DNA of 64,000 nt from Oerskovia turbata (GCF_000718325.1 NZ_JOFV01000009.1:1-64000), one strand, 5' to 3'. Shown: positions 1 to 8,629, counted from the stretch's first letter. Translations and numbers: made by a program. The notes: generated from the sequence alone by a model not told the origin.

Positions 1-529
1 GACGGTCAGTGGGACGGGGGAGTTCTTCGAGTGGCCGGTGCAGGCGGTGTATCGGGCGGTGGGGTACTTCGGGTCGCCGTTGCCGGAGATCCCGTTCGAC
101 GATCTCAAGGGTGTGATTCCCAACCGTGAGGGTCGGGTGATCGACATCGATGGTGAGCAGGTCCCGGGAGTGTATGCCACAGGGTGGATCAAGCGTGGCC
201 CGGTCGGGTTGATCGGGCACACCAAGTCCGACGCGTCCGAGACCGTCCGCCACCTCGTCGAGGACCTCGCCGAGTCCCGCACGGCCGCCCATCCCGAGCC
301 GGAGAGCGTCGTCGAGTTCCTGGCCGAGCGTGGGGTGGACGTGGTCCAGTGGGCCGACTGGGAGGTCCTGGACGCCCACGAACGCACCCTCGGCGAGCCG
401 CACGGGCGCGAGCGCATCAAGGTCGTGCCCCGCGAGGACATGATCCGCATCGCCCGCCGCCAGACCGAGGCCGCCACCAGCACCCAGGCAGCCACCAGCA
501 CCCGGGCCGCCACCGACGCTCAGGCCTGA
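1..529 (+). CDS. fprA: Ferredoxin--NADP reductase (FprA type), 3' part
   Basis: C-terminal about 175 residues of an adrenodoxin-reductase-like flavoprotein; the gene begins before the window and is read in the frame starting at base 2. The family passes electrons between NADPH and ferredoxin through FAD in the cytosol. Visible are the IPNREGRV and GVYATGWIKRGPVGLIGTN-like segment (here GVYATGWIKRGP followed by VGLIGHTKSDA), which carries the conserved C-terminal FAD/NADP-binding Gly-Trp motif. The protein ends in an Ala/Thr-rich tail built from a short repeat (ATSTQA, ATSTRA, ATDAQA) encoded by an imperfect 18-bp tandem repeat at about 471-520. Codons before about base 210 are unusually rich in GTG, CGT and GGT; later ones end mainly in C. 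The stop lies in a palindrome shared with the convergent gene. Confidence 0.85.
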   Translation, partial: TVSGTGEFFEWPVQAVYRAVGYFGSPLPEIPFDDLKGVIPNREGRVIDIDGEQVPGVYATGWIKRGPVGLIGHTKSDASETVRHLVEDLAESRTAAHPEPESVVEFLAERGVDVVQWADWEVLDAHERTLGEPHGRERIKVVPREDMIRIARRQTEAATSTQAATSTRAATDAQA

Positions 530-1107
530 CGGCCCGCCAGGGCGAGGAGCCTCGTGAGGTCGGGCGCGTCGTCGGGCACGGGGAGCGGGCCCGCGAACAG
601 GCGGCTCGCCGCGAACATGCCCTTGCGGCGCCGGGCGTAGCCCAGGACGAACGACACGAGCTGCGGGCCCAGGTCCGCGTCGACGCCGATGCCCTGCGCG
701 AGGTCCCACGCGTGGACCGTGAGGTCGAACGTCATCTGGTGCGCGTACTCGGTCGCCGGGGCGTCGCCGTACGACAGGTGGACCACGCGGTCCAGGGCGC
801 CGGGCGCGAGGAACGCCTCGCGCGACTGGGTCGACGCGTCGATCCACGCGTCGATCGGGTCGTCGCCCAGGACGTCGCCGTCGAAGACCGGGCCGACGTC
901 GGCGACCGTCCGGCCCGCGAGGAGCTCGGGCGCCCAGAGCTGCTCGGAGACGAGGTGGTTGACGAGGTCGTGGACGCTCCACCCGTCGTCGGGCGTGGGC
1001 AGGTCCCACTGGTCGTCCTGGACCCGCCGGACCAGGTGGTCGAACGCCCCGATCGCGTCGCCGTGCGCCGCCAGGAGGTGCTCGTGCGACGAGACCGCGG
1101 TGCTCAC
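520..1107 (-). CDS. TIGR03086 / mycothiol-dependent maleylpyruvate isomerase-like (DinB-fold) protein
   Basis: 195-residue protein of the TIGR03086 family, related to the metal-binding N-terminal domain of mycothiol-dependent maleylpyruvate isomerase and DinB four-helix proteins. The pattern WSVHDLVNHLV near residues 43-53 carries a conserved His, and the region around ATEYAHQMTFDLTVHAWDLAQ supplies the second His cluster (H..DLTVHAWDL), typical for a metal site made of three His. The substrate cannot be read from sequence; members are often annotated as metal-binding proteins or thiol transferases. The start codon overlaps the stop of the upstream VOC gene (ATGA), so the two are translationally coupled. 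Its stop overlaps the convergent fprA end by 10 bases. Confidence 0.8.
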   Translation of the reverse strand: MSTAVSSHEHLLAAHGDAIGAFDHLVRRVQDDQWDLPTPDDGWSVHDLVNHLVSEQLWAPELLAGRTVADVGPVFDGDVLGDDPIDAWIDASTQSREAFLAPGALDRVVHLSYGDAPATEYAHQMTFDLTVHAWDLAQGIGVDADLGPQLVSFVLGYARRRKGMFAASRLFAGPLPVPDDAPDLTRLLALAGRQA

Positions 1108-1478
1108 GGGTTGCTCAGGATCGCGAGGACGTTGCGCGCCGGGTCCTTGAACCAGGCGATCGCCGGGCCCTCAGGGCCACGCGCGATGCCTTTGTCGTCC
1201 TGGTCGAACCCGACGTAGCGCTCGAACTCGACGCCCTTCGCTGCGAGCTCGTCGACCGCCGCCTCGACGTCGTCGACCCCGAAGTTGAGGACCGTGAACG
1301 ACGCCGCGACGTGGTTCTTCTTGGGGTAGAGGAACACGTGCCCGCCCGACCCGAGCCGCAGGTCCAGACCCATGGGGGTCTGGTCGACCTCGATGCCCAC
1401 GACGTCGGCGTAGAACGCCCGCGCGGCGTCCAGGTCGTTCACCGAGAAGCTGCTGAATGCGTTCGTCGTCGAGACCAT
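1104..1478 (-). CDS. VOC-family (glyoxalase/bleomycin-resistance fold) protein
   Basis: 124-residue single VOC module: N-terminal half NAFSSFSVNDLDAARAFYADVVG and C-terminal half ending in AWFKDPARNVLAIL, the classic beta-alpha-beta-beta-beta layout with a terminal DPxGN-like DPARN motif. VOC proteins include glyoxalases, dioxygenases and antibiotic-binding proteins; nothing in this sequence fixes the substrate. I chose the ATG at 1478 because AAGGAG lies 6 bases upstream (1485-1490), although the frame stays open far upstream as an antisense shadow. First gene of a two-gene operon with the DinB-like protein. It diverges from the methyltransferase fusion at 1581 across about 100 bases that must hold both promoters. 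Confidence 0.85.
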   Translation of the reverse strand: MVSTTNAFSSFSVNDLDAARAFYADVVGIEVDQTPMGLDLRLGSGGHVFLYPKKNHVAASFTVLNFGVDDVEAAVDELAAKGVEFERYVGFDQDDKGIARGPEGPAIAWFKDPARNVLAILSNP

Positions 1479-1580
1479 CGGGTGCTCCTTGTCCACGGCA
1501 GATCCACAGGGGGGTGGCGTCGTCGGCGCCTCTTCCACGATGGCACGGAACGCCGACGGTGACGAGGGGAGGCTCTCCGT

Positions 1581-3227
1581 TTGCGACCGACCCCGTCGGC
1601 GCGCGAAGGTACGCGGGTGCCTTCGACCCCGCTCGTCCGTCATGTCCTCTTCCCGGGACGCCACCACCTCGTGACCCGTTTCCAGGTCGACTACCTGCGG
1701 GCGCTGCGCGCCGGGCTGGTGAGCGACCTCGACGGCGTCCCGGTCCGCTGCTCCCCGGACGCTGTGGTGGTGTGGGCCGTGACGTCCGCGAATCACGCGG
1801 GCACGCGCCGCAACCCGGTCCCGGGACACCGGCGTGAGGCGCTGATCGAGCACGTGACCGCGGTCGAGCACCTGCCGAGCCTCGTGGTCCCGGTCCCGGA
1901 CGTGGCGCCGCACCCGCGGTTCGCGCACCTCGTCGCGACCACGGTCGCGACGGCGACCGGCCACGCCGTGACGCTCGACCCGCACGACACGGTCGTGGCC
2001 TGCTCGACCCCGGAGGTCATCGCGGCCTACCAGGAGCTCGGGTACCGGGTCGTGGGCGTCGAGCTCGACGCGACCGACGCCCAGGGCGAGGGGCCCGCCC
2101 GCCCGTGGGACGCCGTCGGGCGCCTGGCTGCGGGGGACCCGACGTGGACCGACGTCGCACACCCTGCCGTGCCGGGCTTCTTCCGGCGCTACGGGCTCGA
2201 GGCGCAGATCGCCCAGGTCTTCGCCGATCCCGTCGTCTCGGGCGACGGCGACCTGACCGCGACGCGCGACTACCGGACGTACGCCGCGGCGTTCGAGGAC
2301 GCCTCGCGCCGCAAGTGGGAGCAGGTGCGCCCGTACGTGCTCCCCGGGCGGATCGTCGACATCGGGTGCGCGACGGGTGGTCTCCTGGAGCTCGTTGCGG
2401 CCGAGCCGCGCCTGCACGAGTCGGACCTGTTCGGCGTCGACGTCGCGCGCCACCTCGTGGCCGAGGCCGAGCACAAGAAGACGCAGGGCGTGTTCGCGAA
2501 CCCGAACGTGTGGTTCGTGCAGGCCAACATCCTGCGCGGTGAGGTCATGCCCGAGCGCAGCGTCGACACGACCGTCACGATCGCGCTCACGCACGAGATC
2601 TCGTCGTACGGCGAGGGCGTCCTCGACGTCGAACGGTTCGCGCAGCGCACGTTCGTCCACACCCGCCCGGGCGGGGTGTGGATCAACAGCGACGTGTGCG
2701 GTCCCGCGGACGGCGACCGCCTGGTGCACATGACCCTCCGGGACGACGACGGCGCGCGCCCCGGCGTGGTGAGGGACCTCGACGAGTGGGCGCGGCCCGA
2801 CGTCGCCGCGCACGTCCGGGGGTTGTCGACGGCCTCCAGGATGCGCCAGTTCGCGGTCGACTTCCCGCGGCTGTCCGGTGCGTCGTTCGCGGTCGAGGAG
2901 GTCGAGCCCGGGACGTTCCGGCTCACGCTGCGCGACGCCATGGAGTTCCTCACGACCAAGGACTACGCCGACAACTGGCTGTCCGAGTGCCACGAGCGGT
3001 TCTGTGACCTGGACGGCGACGCGTGGGCAGACCTGCTGGCGGGTGCGGGCTTCGAGCTGGGGCCCGGGAGCGGCGCGTGGCGCAACGAGTGGCTCGTCGA
3101 GCACTCGTTCGCGCCCGTGGCGACGCTGACGGACGCCGCGACGGGCGAGTCGGTCGAGTGGCCCGACACGCATGTGCTGACGGTCGCGCGCCGACCCGTG
3201 CTGGACGCGACCCGTGGCAGGGGGTGA
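1581..3227 (+). CDS. Nucleotidyltransferase-like / class I SAM methyltransferase fusion
   Basis: About 548 residues in two parts. Residues ~15-190 look like a NadM/NMNAT-type nucleotidyltransferase fold: LFPGRHHLVTRFQ resembles the GRFQPFHxGH substrate loop, and SANHAGTRRNPVPGHRREALIE resembles the SxxxxTxRNPFxxxER motif that holds the adenylate. Residues ~230-450 form a class I methyltransferase, with SAM motif I VDIGCATGGLLE, and continue to an unusual C-terminal extension. The two activities together suggest synthesis of a modified nucleotide or small metabolite, but the reaction is unknown to me. TTG 1581 is preceded by GAGGGGAGG at 8-base spacing; a GTG at 1617 is an alternative start. 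It is followed 4 bases later by the GH2 gene, so they are probably one operon. Confidence 0.7.
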   Translation: MRPTPSAREGTRVPSTPLVRHVLFPGRHHLVTRFQVDYLRALRAGLVSDLDGVPVRCSPDAVVVWAVTSANHAGTRRNPVPGHRREALIEHVTAVEHLPSLVVPVPDVAPHPRFAHLVATTVATATGHAVTLDPHDTVVACSTPEVIAAYQELGYRVVGVELDATDAQGEGPARPWDAVGRLAAGDPTWTDVAHPAVPGFFRRYGLEAQIAQVFADPVVSGDGDLTATRDYRTYAAAFEDASRRKWEQVRPYVLPGRIVDIGCATGGLLELVAAEPRLHESDLFGVDVARHLVAEAEHKKTQGVFANPNVWFVQANILRGEVMPERSVDTTVTIALTHEISSYGEGVLDVERFAQRTFVHTRPGGVWINSDVCGPADGDRLVHMTLRDDDGARPGVVRDLDEWARPDVAAHVRGLSTASRMRQFAVDFPRLSGASFAVEEVEPGTFRLTLRDAMEFLTTKDYADNWLSECHERFCDLDGDAWADLLAGAGFELGPGSGAWRNEWLVEHSFAPVATLTDAATGESVEWPDTHVLTVARRPVLDATRGRG

Positions 3228-3231
3228 CGGG

Positions 3232-5058
3232 GTGAGCGCGACCCTGCCCAGCCTGCCGACGCGCTGGACCGCCACGCTCGACCGTGACGCGCCGCTGCCC
3301 GAGTACCCGCGCCCGCAGCTCGCCCGCGACAGCTACCTCAATCTCAACGGGGTCTGGGAGTACGCCGTCATGGCGCAGGGTCCCGGTCCGGTGGGCTCGC
3401 TGGGCGGCACCCCGCCCGAGGTGTTCGACGGCGAGATCGTCGTGCCGTTCTCGCCCGAGTCGCCGCTGTCCGGGGTGGGGCGCCAGCTCCAGCCGGATGA
3501 AGCGCTCTGGTACCGCCGCGACCTGGCGCTCCCCGAGCGCTTCGTCCCGCGCGGCGGCCGCGTCCTGCTGCACTTCGGCGCGGTCGACCAGTCGTGCCGC
3601 GTCCTGGTCGACGGCGTCGAGGTGGGGCGTCACACCGGCGGCTACCTGCCGTTCGCGTGCGACGTCACGGACGCCCTCGCCGGCGCGCCGGGTGAGGCGC
3701 ACGAGCTCCTCGTCGAGGTCACCGACGTCAGCGACACCAGCTTCCACGCGCGCGGCAAGCAGAACCTCGGGCGGGGCGGCATCTGGTACACGGCGCAGTC
3801 GGGCATCTGGCAGACCGTGTGGGTCGAGGCCGTGCCCGCCCTGCACGTCGCACGGCTCACGCTCGTGCCCGACCTCCCGGGCGGACGCCTCGACGTGACC
3901 GTCCACGCGGGCGAGACGCCCGGGGGAGCGGGCGGCGGCGTCGGGCAGGACGCGCCCGTGGCGCGCATCGAGGTGCACGACGGCGCCACGCTCGTCGCGC
4001 AGGTCGACGCGCCCGTGGGCGTGGTCGCCCGCGTCCCCGTGCCCGACCCGCACCTGTGGACGCCCGCGGACCCGCACCTGTACGACGTGACGGTGACCCT
4101 CGGCGACGACGAGGTGCGCAGCTACGCCGGGCTCCGGTCGTTCGGCGTCGGCCCCGACGCCCAGGGGGTGCCGCGCCTGCTGCTCAACGGCGAACCGTAC
4201 TTCCACGCCGGGGTCCTGGACCAGGGATACTGGTCGGACGGCCTGCTCACCGCGCCGTCGGACGAAGCCTTGGTCCACGACATCGCGACCATGAAGGACC
4301 TCGGGTTCACGATGCTGCGCAAGCACATCAAGATCGAGCCCCTGCGCTGGTACCACCACTGCGACCGGCTCGGGATGCTCGTCTGGCAGGACATGGTCAA
4401 CGGGGGCGGCCCGTACCGTCCCGCGGTCGTCAAGGCGCCCGTGCTCCTGCCGTTGCGCCTGAGCGACCGGTTCCACGCCCTGTTCGGCCGGGGCGACGCC
4501 GAGGGGCGCGAGGAGTTCCTCCGCGAGGTCGACGCGACCGTCGAGCACCTGCGCGACGTCGTGAGCCTCGCGGTGTGGGTGCCGTTCAACGAGGCCTGGG
4601 GACAGTTCGACGCCGCCAAGGTGGCGGCCCGCGTCAAGGCCCTCGACCCCACGCGGTCGGTGGACCACGCGAGCGGCTGGCACGACCAGGGCGCGGGGAA
4701 CCTGCGGAGCCTGCACGTGTACTTCAAGCAGTTCCGCGTGCCGCCACGACGTGACCGGCGGGCGCTCGTGCTCTCCGAGTACGGCGGCTACAACCTGCGC
4801 GTCGAGGGGCACGTCGCCGGGGAGAAGGACTTCGGGTACGCGACGTACGCCGACTCGGGCGCGCTCGGCGCCGCGTTCGAGGCGCTGCACCGCGAGCAGG
4901 TCGTGCCCGCGATCGCGCGCGGCCTGGCCGCGACGGTCTACACCCAGCTCTCGGACGTCGAGGACGAGACCAACGGGCTGCTGACCTACGACCGGGAGGT
5001 CGCCAAGCTCCCGGCCGACCTGGTGCGGGCGGTCAACGCCGAGCTGCGGCTGGGCTGA
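3232..5058 (+). CDS. Glycoside hydrolase family 2 protein
   Basis: 608-residue GH2 enzyme without a signal peptide, hence cytosolic. Domain order: sugar-binding jelly roll (~10-200, with LNLNGVWEY and WYRRDLALP), immunoglobulin-like domain (~205-300), TIM barrel (~305-600). The acid/base is the Glu of VPFNEAWGQ (about E454) and the nucleophile the Glu of VLSEYGGY (about E516). Members are beta-galactosidases, glucuronidases or mannosidases; the sequence does not decide which. I chose GTG 3232 because AGGGGG lies just upstream, inside the end of the preceding gene; an in-frame GTG at 3214 is possible. The tight spacing to the nucleotidyltransferase-methyltransferase gene suggests a shared transcript. 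Confidence 0.85.
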   Translation: MSATLPSLPTRWTATLDRDAPLPEYPRPQLARDSYLNLNGVWEYAVMAQGPGPVGSLGGTPPEVFDGEIVVPFSPESPLSGVGRQLQPDEALWYRRDLALPERFVPRGGRVLLHFGAVDQSCRVLVDGVEVGRHTGGYLPFACDVTDALAGAPGEAHELLVEVTDVSDTSFHARGKQNLGRGGIWYTAQSGIWQTVWVEAVPALHVARLTLVPDLPGGRLDVTVHAGETPGGAGGGVGQDAPVARIEVHDGATLVAQVDAPVGVVARVPVPDPHLWTPADPHLYDVTVTLGDDEVRSYAGLRSFGVGPDAQGVPRLLLNGEPYFHAGVLDQGYWSDGLLTAPSDEALVHDIATMKDLGFTMLRKHIKIEPLRWYHHCDRLGMLVWQDMVNGGGPYRPAVVKAPVLLPLRLSDRFHALFGRGDAEGREEFLREVDATVEHLRDVVSLAVWVPFNEAWGQFDAAKVAARVKALDPTRSVDHASGWHDQGAGNLRSLHVYFKQFRVPPRRDRRALVLSEYGGYNLRVEGHVAGEKDFGYATYADSGALGAAFEALHREQVVPAIARGLAATVYTQLSDVEDETNGLLTYDREVAKLPADLVRAVNAELRLG

Positions 5059-5065
5059 CGACGGC

Positions 5066-5809
5066 TCAGCCTGCGGCGTCCGGCAGCGGCTGCGGGCAGG
5101 TGCCGCCCGGCGTCGTGGCCAGCTCGAAGTGCCACATCTCGTTGGCGTACGTCTGGCACAGCCCGTAGCGCGCGCCCTTGCGGATCGTCCAGTCCGCGCC
5201 GTCGGTCGGCCCGATGTCGACCGCCCGTCCCTGCACGTGCTCGGACGTCTCGGGGGTGCTGACGAACCTGCGGGCCTCGGCGAGCGAGCCGTACCTGTCG
5301 ACCGCACGGTCGAGGAGGCTCTGCTGATAGTTGGTGCTGCGCCACCCGGACGTGACCCAGAAGTCGACGCCCGCCGCCTGCGCGTCGCGTGCCGCGGACT
5401 GGAGCGCCGCGCGCAGGTCGTCGTCGAGCCCCGCGATCGCGGGGTGCTGGTCGTCGAACGGGTCGATCATGTCGTCCTCCTGACGCGGGTCGTCGTCGGC
5501 GGGGAGGTCCGGCGTGACGCCCGCCCCGGGCTCGGCGTCCGCTGCACCGGCCCCGCCGCCGGTGCCCGCGTCCCCGGTGCCCGCGTCCTCGGTGCCGAGC
5601 GTGTCGGCGACGAGCGTGCGCAGGCCGCGGTCGGCGTCGGGCAGGACGGCCCATGCGAGCGCCACCACCGCGAGGACCGTGACGGCCGTGGCGAGGACGG
5701 CGGTGCGACGCCTGCGGGCGCTCGGGCGGTGAGGTCGGGGCGGGCCGTCCGGCGCCGGCGCGGAGGCGGGCACCGGGGCGAACGAGGGCGGTGGGGTGCG
5801 TGTGTCCAT
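5066..5809 (-). CDS. VanY-type D-alanyl-D-alanine carboxypeptidase (peptidase M15B)
   Basis: About 247 residues: a short cytoplasmic Pro-rich head, one membrane segment (TAVLATAVTVLAVVALAWAV), a Gly/Ala/Asp-rich linker, then an M15 catalytic domain. Zinc-site signatures are SEHVQGRAVDIG (SxHxxGxAxD) and the terminal EMWHFEL. The family trims the terminal D-Ala from peptidoglycan stem peptides outside the membrane. The start is taken as ATG 5809 (MDTRTPPP); ATG 5833 is equally possible, and neither has a strong ribosome site. It diverges from a response regulator/histidine kinase pair, the arrangement seen where a two-component system controls a cell-wall peptidase, so that system may regulate it. 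This is inference from position only. Confidence 0.85.
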   Translation of the reverse strand: MDTRTPPPSFAPVPASAPAPDGPPRPHRPSARRRRTAVLATAVTVLAVVALAWAVLPDADRGLRTLVADTLGTEDAGTGDAGTGGGAGAADAEPGAGVTPDLPADDDPRQEDDMIDPFDDQHPAIAGLDDDLRAALQSAARDAQAAGVDFWVTSGWRSTNYQQSLLDRAVDRYGSLAEARRFVSTPETSEHVQGRAVDIGPTDGADWTIRKGARYGLCQTYANEMWHFELATTPGGTCPQPLPDAAG

Positions 5810-5851
5810 GACCACCACTGCACCCGTCGGCATGTTGTCCCGGCGTCTCAC

Positions 5852-5890
5852 TTTTCGCAGACGTTTTCGACACACCCCCCTTCCTAGACT
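5852..5890 (+). promoter_or_regulatory. Divergent promoter region with TTTTCG direct repeat
   Basis: Between vanY and the response regulator there are two TTTTCG copies (5852-5857 and 5864-5869, 12 bases start to start), followed by a possible -10 TAGACT at 5885-5890. OmpR-type regulators commonly bind direct repeats of about 10-11 bases, so autoregulation is plausible but unproven. Confidence 0.3.
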
Positions 5891-5944
5891 GGCGGGGCGG
5901 GCCCGCCGTCGGAGGGGCCGGTCTGACGAGCGGGTGGAGGATCG

Positions 5945-6619
5945 ATGCGGGTGCTGGTCGTCGAGGACGAGCCGTTCCTGGCCGAGGCCGTGCAGACCGG
6001 GCTGCGGCGCGAGGCCGTGGCCGCCGACGTCGCGCTCGACGGGGAGGTGGCCCTCGAGATGCTCGGCCACACCGCGTACGACGTCGTGGTGCTCGACCGT
6101 GACCTGCCCGGGGTGCACGGCGACGACGTCTGCCGGTCGATCGTCGCGCGCGGCCTGCCGACCCGGGTCCTCATGCTCACCGCGGCGGGCACGCTCGACG
6201 ACAAGACCCGAGGCTTCGGGATCGGCGCCGACGACTACCTGACCAAGCCCTTCCTGCTGCCCGAGCTGATCCTGCGCGTCCGCGCCCTGGGGCGGCGCCC
6301 GGCCCCGCTCCCACCCGTGCTGGAGGCCGCCGGTGTGCGGCTCGACCCGTTCCGCCGGGAGGTGTTCCGGGACGGCGAGCACGTGCGCCTGAGCCGCAAG
6401 CAGTTCGCGGTGCTGGAGGTCCTGCTGGCGGCCGACGGCGGCGTGGTGAGCGCCGAGGACCTGCTCGAACGTGCGTGGGACGCGAACGCCGACCCGTTCA
6501 CGAACGCCGTCCGGGTGACCGTCTCGACGCTCCGCAAGCGCCTGGGCGACCCGTGGGTCGTGCACACGGTGCCGGGCGTGGGCTACCGCGTCGGGGTGCC
6601 GAGCGGCGAGGTCTCGTGA
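5945..6619 (+). CDS. OmpR/PhoB-family response regulator
   Basis: 224 residues: receiver domain (~1-115) with phospho-acceptor Asp51 in VVVLDRDLP, acidic pocket VVEDE at residues 5-9 and the conserved Lys101 in DDYLTKPF; winged-helix DNA-binding domain (~125-220) with the typical RLSRKQFAVLEVLL and VSTLRKRLGDPWVVHTVPGVGYRV patterns. It is phosphorylated by the kinase encoded next, with which it shares a GTGA stop/start overlap. Targets are unknown; the divergent vanY gene is the first candidate. Confidence 0.95.
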   Translation: MRVLVVEDEPFLAEAVQTGLRREAVAADVALDGEVALEMLGHTAYDVVVLDRDLPGVHGDDVCRSIVARGLPTRVLMLTAAGTLDDKTRGFGIGADDYLTKPFLLPELILRVRALGRRPAPLPPVLEAAGVRLDPFRREVFRDGEHVRLSRKQFAVLEVLLAADGGVVSAEDLLERAWDANADPFTNAVRVTVSTLRKRLGDPWVVHTVPGVGYRVGVPSGEVS

Positions 6620-7764
6620 GGGTCGTGCGCCAGACCGCCCGGCTCCGCCTGACGCTGAGCTACGTGGCCTTCCTGCTCGCCGCGGGGCTCGCGATGTCCG
6701 TCATCGTCTACGCCGTCATGCGCTTCGTGCCGAACTACCCGCTCACGGCGGCGAACCCGTCGGACGCTCATCTCGTCATCGCGTCGCGGGGCCAGATCCT
6801 CGACTCGCTGGTCCGGGCCTGCGCCGTGGCGATGGGTGTGCTCGCCGTCGTCGGGACAGTGGGTGGGTGGCTCGTGGCCGGACGGGTGCTGCGTCCCCTC
6901 GCGGACCTCAACACCGCTGCGCAGGCCGCGGCGTCGGGCGACCTGTCGCACCGCATCTCGGCCCGGCACAGCAGGCGCGGGCGGGACGAGTTCACGGACC
7001 TGGCCGACACGTTCGACACCATGCTCGAACGGCTCGAACGGTCCTTCGCCGCGCAGCAGCGGTTCGCGGCCAACGCGTCGCACGAGCTGCGGACACCCCT
7101 CGCGGTCACCCAGACCATGCTCGACGTCGCGCGCGAGGACCCCGACGCCGTCGACCTCCCGCGCCTGCTCGAACGCCTCGACGTCACCAACCGGCGCGCC
7201 ACGGACCTCGTCGCGGCCCTCCTGCAGCTCGCGGCCCTCGACAGGTCACCGATCGTGCGAGCGCCGTTCGACCTCGACGTCGTCGTCGAGGACGCCGTCG
7301 ACGACGTCGCGCGCGAGGCCACCGAGCGGGGCGTGCGCGTCGAGGTGGACGTCTCACCCGCCGTCGTCCCGGGCGACGAGACCCTCCTCGCTCGCGTGGT
7401 CGACAACCTGCTGCGCAACGCGGTCCGGCACAACCTGCCCCAGGACGGGTGGGCCCGCATCACCCTGGTCGACGCGGGACTCGTCGTCCTGACCGTCGAG
7501 AACAGCGGCCGCGTCCTGACCGACGACGACCTCCGGATCGCCCTGGAGCCGTTCGCCCGCCAGGTCGGTGCCGTCGCGAGGACCCGCGACGACGTGGGGA
7601 CCGACCGCAGCAGCAACGGGCTGGGGCTCGCGATCGTCTCCCGCGTCGTCGAGCTGCACGGCGGGAGCCTGAGCCTGACGCCTCGCCCCGGCGGGGGAGT
7701 CAGCGCGCGGGTCGTGATCCCCCGCGGGACGCGGCCGGTCGCCGCGGTCCGCGGTGCCTCCTGA
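6616..7764 (+). CDS. Sensor histidine kinase (HAMP-HisKA-HATPase)
   Basis: 382 residues. Two membrane helices (about 13-35 and 68-92) flank a short external loop of about 30 residues. A HAMP linker follows (GRVLRPLADLNTAAQAAASGD), then the dimerization domain with phospho-His156 in NASHELRTPL, and an ATPase domain with N-box NLLRNAVRHN and G-box SNGLGLAIV. The small loop leaves little room for a classical ligand domain, so sensing may be within the membrane. GTG 6616 overlaps the response regulator stop, so the pair is one coupled operon. Confidence 0.95.
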   Translation: MRVVRQTARLRLTLSYVAFLLAAGLAMSVIVYAVMRFVPNYPLTAANPSDAHLVIASRGQILDSLVRACAVAMGVLAVVGTVGGWLVAGRVLRPLADLNTAAQAAASGDLSHRISARHSRRGRDEFTDLADTFDTMLERLERSFAAQQRFAANASHELRTPLAVTQTMLDVAREDPDAVDLPRLLERLDVTNRRATDLVAALLQLAALDRSPIVRAPFDLDVVVEDAVDDVAREATERGVRVEVDVSPAVVPGDETLLARVVDNLLRNAVRHNLPQDGWARITLVDAGLVVLTVENSGRVLTDDDLRIALEPFARQVGAVARTRDDVGTDRSSNGLGLAIVSRVVELHGGSLSLTPRPGGGVSARVVIPRGTRPVAAVRGAS

Positions 7765-7829
7765 GGGGGGACTGGCGACCCGGCGCGCCCCTGCGCGCGG
7801 GCGGCCGCACGAGGACGCGGGTCGGCGTC

Positions 7830-8062
7830 GTGGAGGTCACGTCGATCGACCGGGTCGCGGAGGTGGACGGGGTCCCCGTCGACCTGATCGTCGCCCGGCC
7901 CGAGGTCGTGGCACGCGACCTCGCGACCTCGATCGGCGTCGAGCGCGACTCCTTCAAGACTCGGTCCGGGGGCTCAAAGGGCTCGGCCTCACCGAGAGCC
8001 TGCCCGTCGGCTACCGCATCTCGCCGCACGGGCGGGCGTACCTCGACGCGACGCTCGGCTGA
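7830..8062 (+). pseudogene. Frameshifted small gene of unknown function
   Basis: From GTG 7830 one frame reads VEVTSIDRVAEVDGVPVDL and continues to VERDSFK. At about 7957 the sense moves to the next frame, reading DSVRGLKGLGLTESLPVGYR and ending GRAYLDATLG at the TGA 8060-8062. Inserting one G after TTCAAG would join them smoothly as SFKDSVRGLK, so a single base has been lost (or mis-sequenced). The product looks like a small helix-turn-helix-like or adaptor protein, but I do not recognise the family and no proper start or ribosome site is evident. It follows the kinase gene and ends in a TGATCA palindrome shared with the convergent gene. Confidence 0.5.
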
Positions 8063-8629
8063 TCAGGAGAGCGGGGAGATGTCCACCCCGGGCAGCCCGT
8101 CGATGCTCGTCGCGTTCTTCTTCTGCCAGTACGCGTCGAAGTACTCGGGCTCCCGCCGGTCGTGCGCGCGGTCCAGGACGTCACGGTCCGCCACGAAGTC
8201 CATGAGCGGCACCGAGAACCCGCACGAGTCCGAGACCCGGTCCACCTCGACCACGACGATGCCGCGCTGCCCCGACTCGCGCTCCTTGGCGAACAGCGGG
8301 CGCAGCGCGTCGAACTCGGGGGTGCGGGCGAGGACGTACCGGCCACGGCCGTGGAAGCGCACGATGTTCGGCGGTCCCTCGAACGCGCAGAACATGACCA
8401 CGATGCGCCCGTTCTCCTGCAGGTGCGCAGCGACCTCGGCGCCCGAGCCCGTGTAGTCGAGGTACGCGACCCGGTGCGGGTCGAGCACCACGAACGTGCC
8501 GCCCATGCCCTTGGGGGAGACGTTGACGTGCCCGTCCCCCGCGAGCGGTGCCGTGCCCACGAAGAACACGGGCTGGGACAGCACGAAGCGGGAGAGCCGG
8601 GGAGTGATCTCGTCGTGGACGGTCGCCAT
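8063..8629 (-). CDS. Pyridoxamine 5'-phosphate oxidase-family protein
   Basis: 188 residues with the split beta-barrel flavin-binding fold: N-terminal PVFFVGTAPLAGDGHVNVSPKG segment, then VAYLDYTGSG and GRIVVMFCAFEG, followed by IVRFHGRGRYV. Such proteins bind FMN or F420 and reduce small substrates; many remain uncharacterised. The C-terminal third (SCGFSVPLMDFVADRDVLD) is typical of the DUF-type actinobacterial subgroup rather than true PdxH. Its stop is directly abutted to the frameshifted gene on the other strand. The intergenic segment upstream (8630-8707) contains one CGCCGTCGGG motif. Confidence 0.85.
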   Translation of the reverse strand: MATVHDEITPRLSRFVLSQPVFFVGTAPLAGDGHVNVSPKGMGGTFVVLDPHRVAYLDYTGSGAEVAAHLQENGRIVVMFCAFEGPPNIVRFHGRGRYVLARTPEFDALRPLFAKERESGQRGIVVVEVDRVSDSCGFSVPLMDFVADRDVLDRAHDRREPEYFDAYWQKKNATSIDGLPGVDISPLS

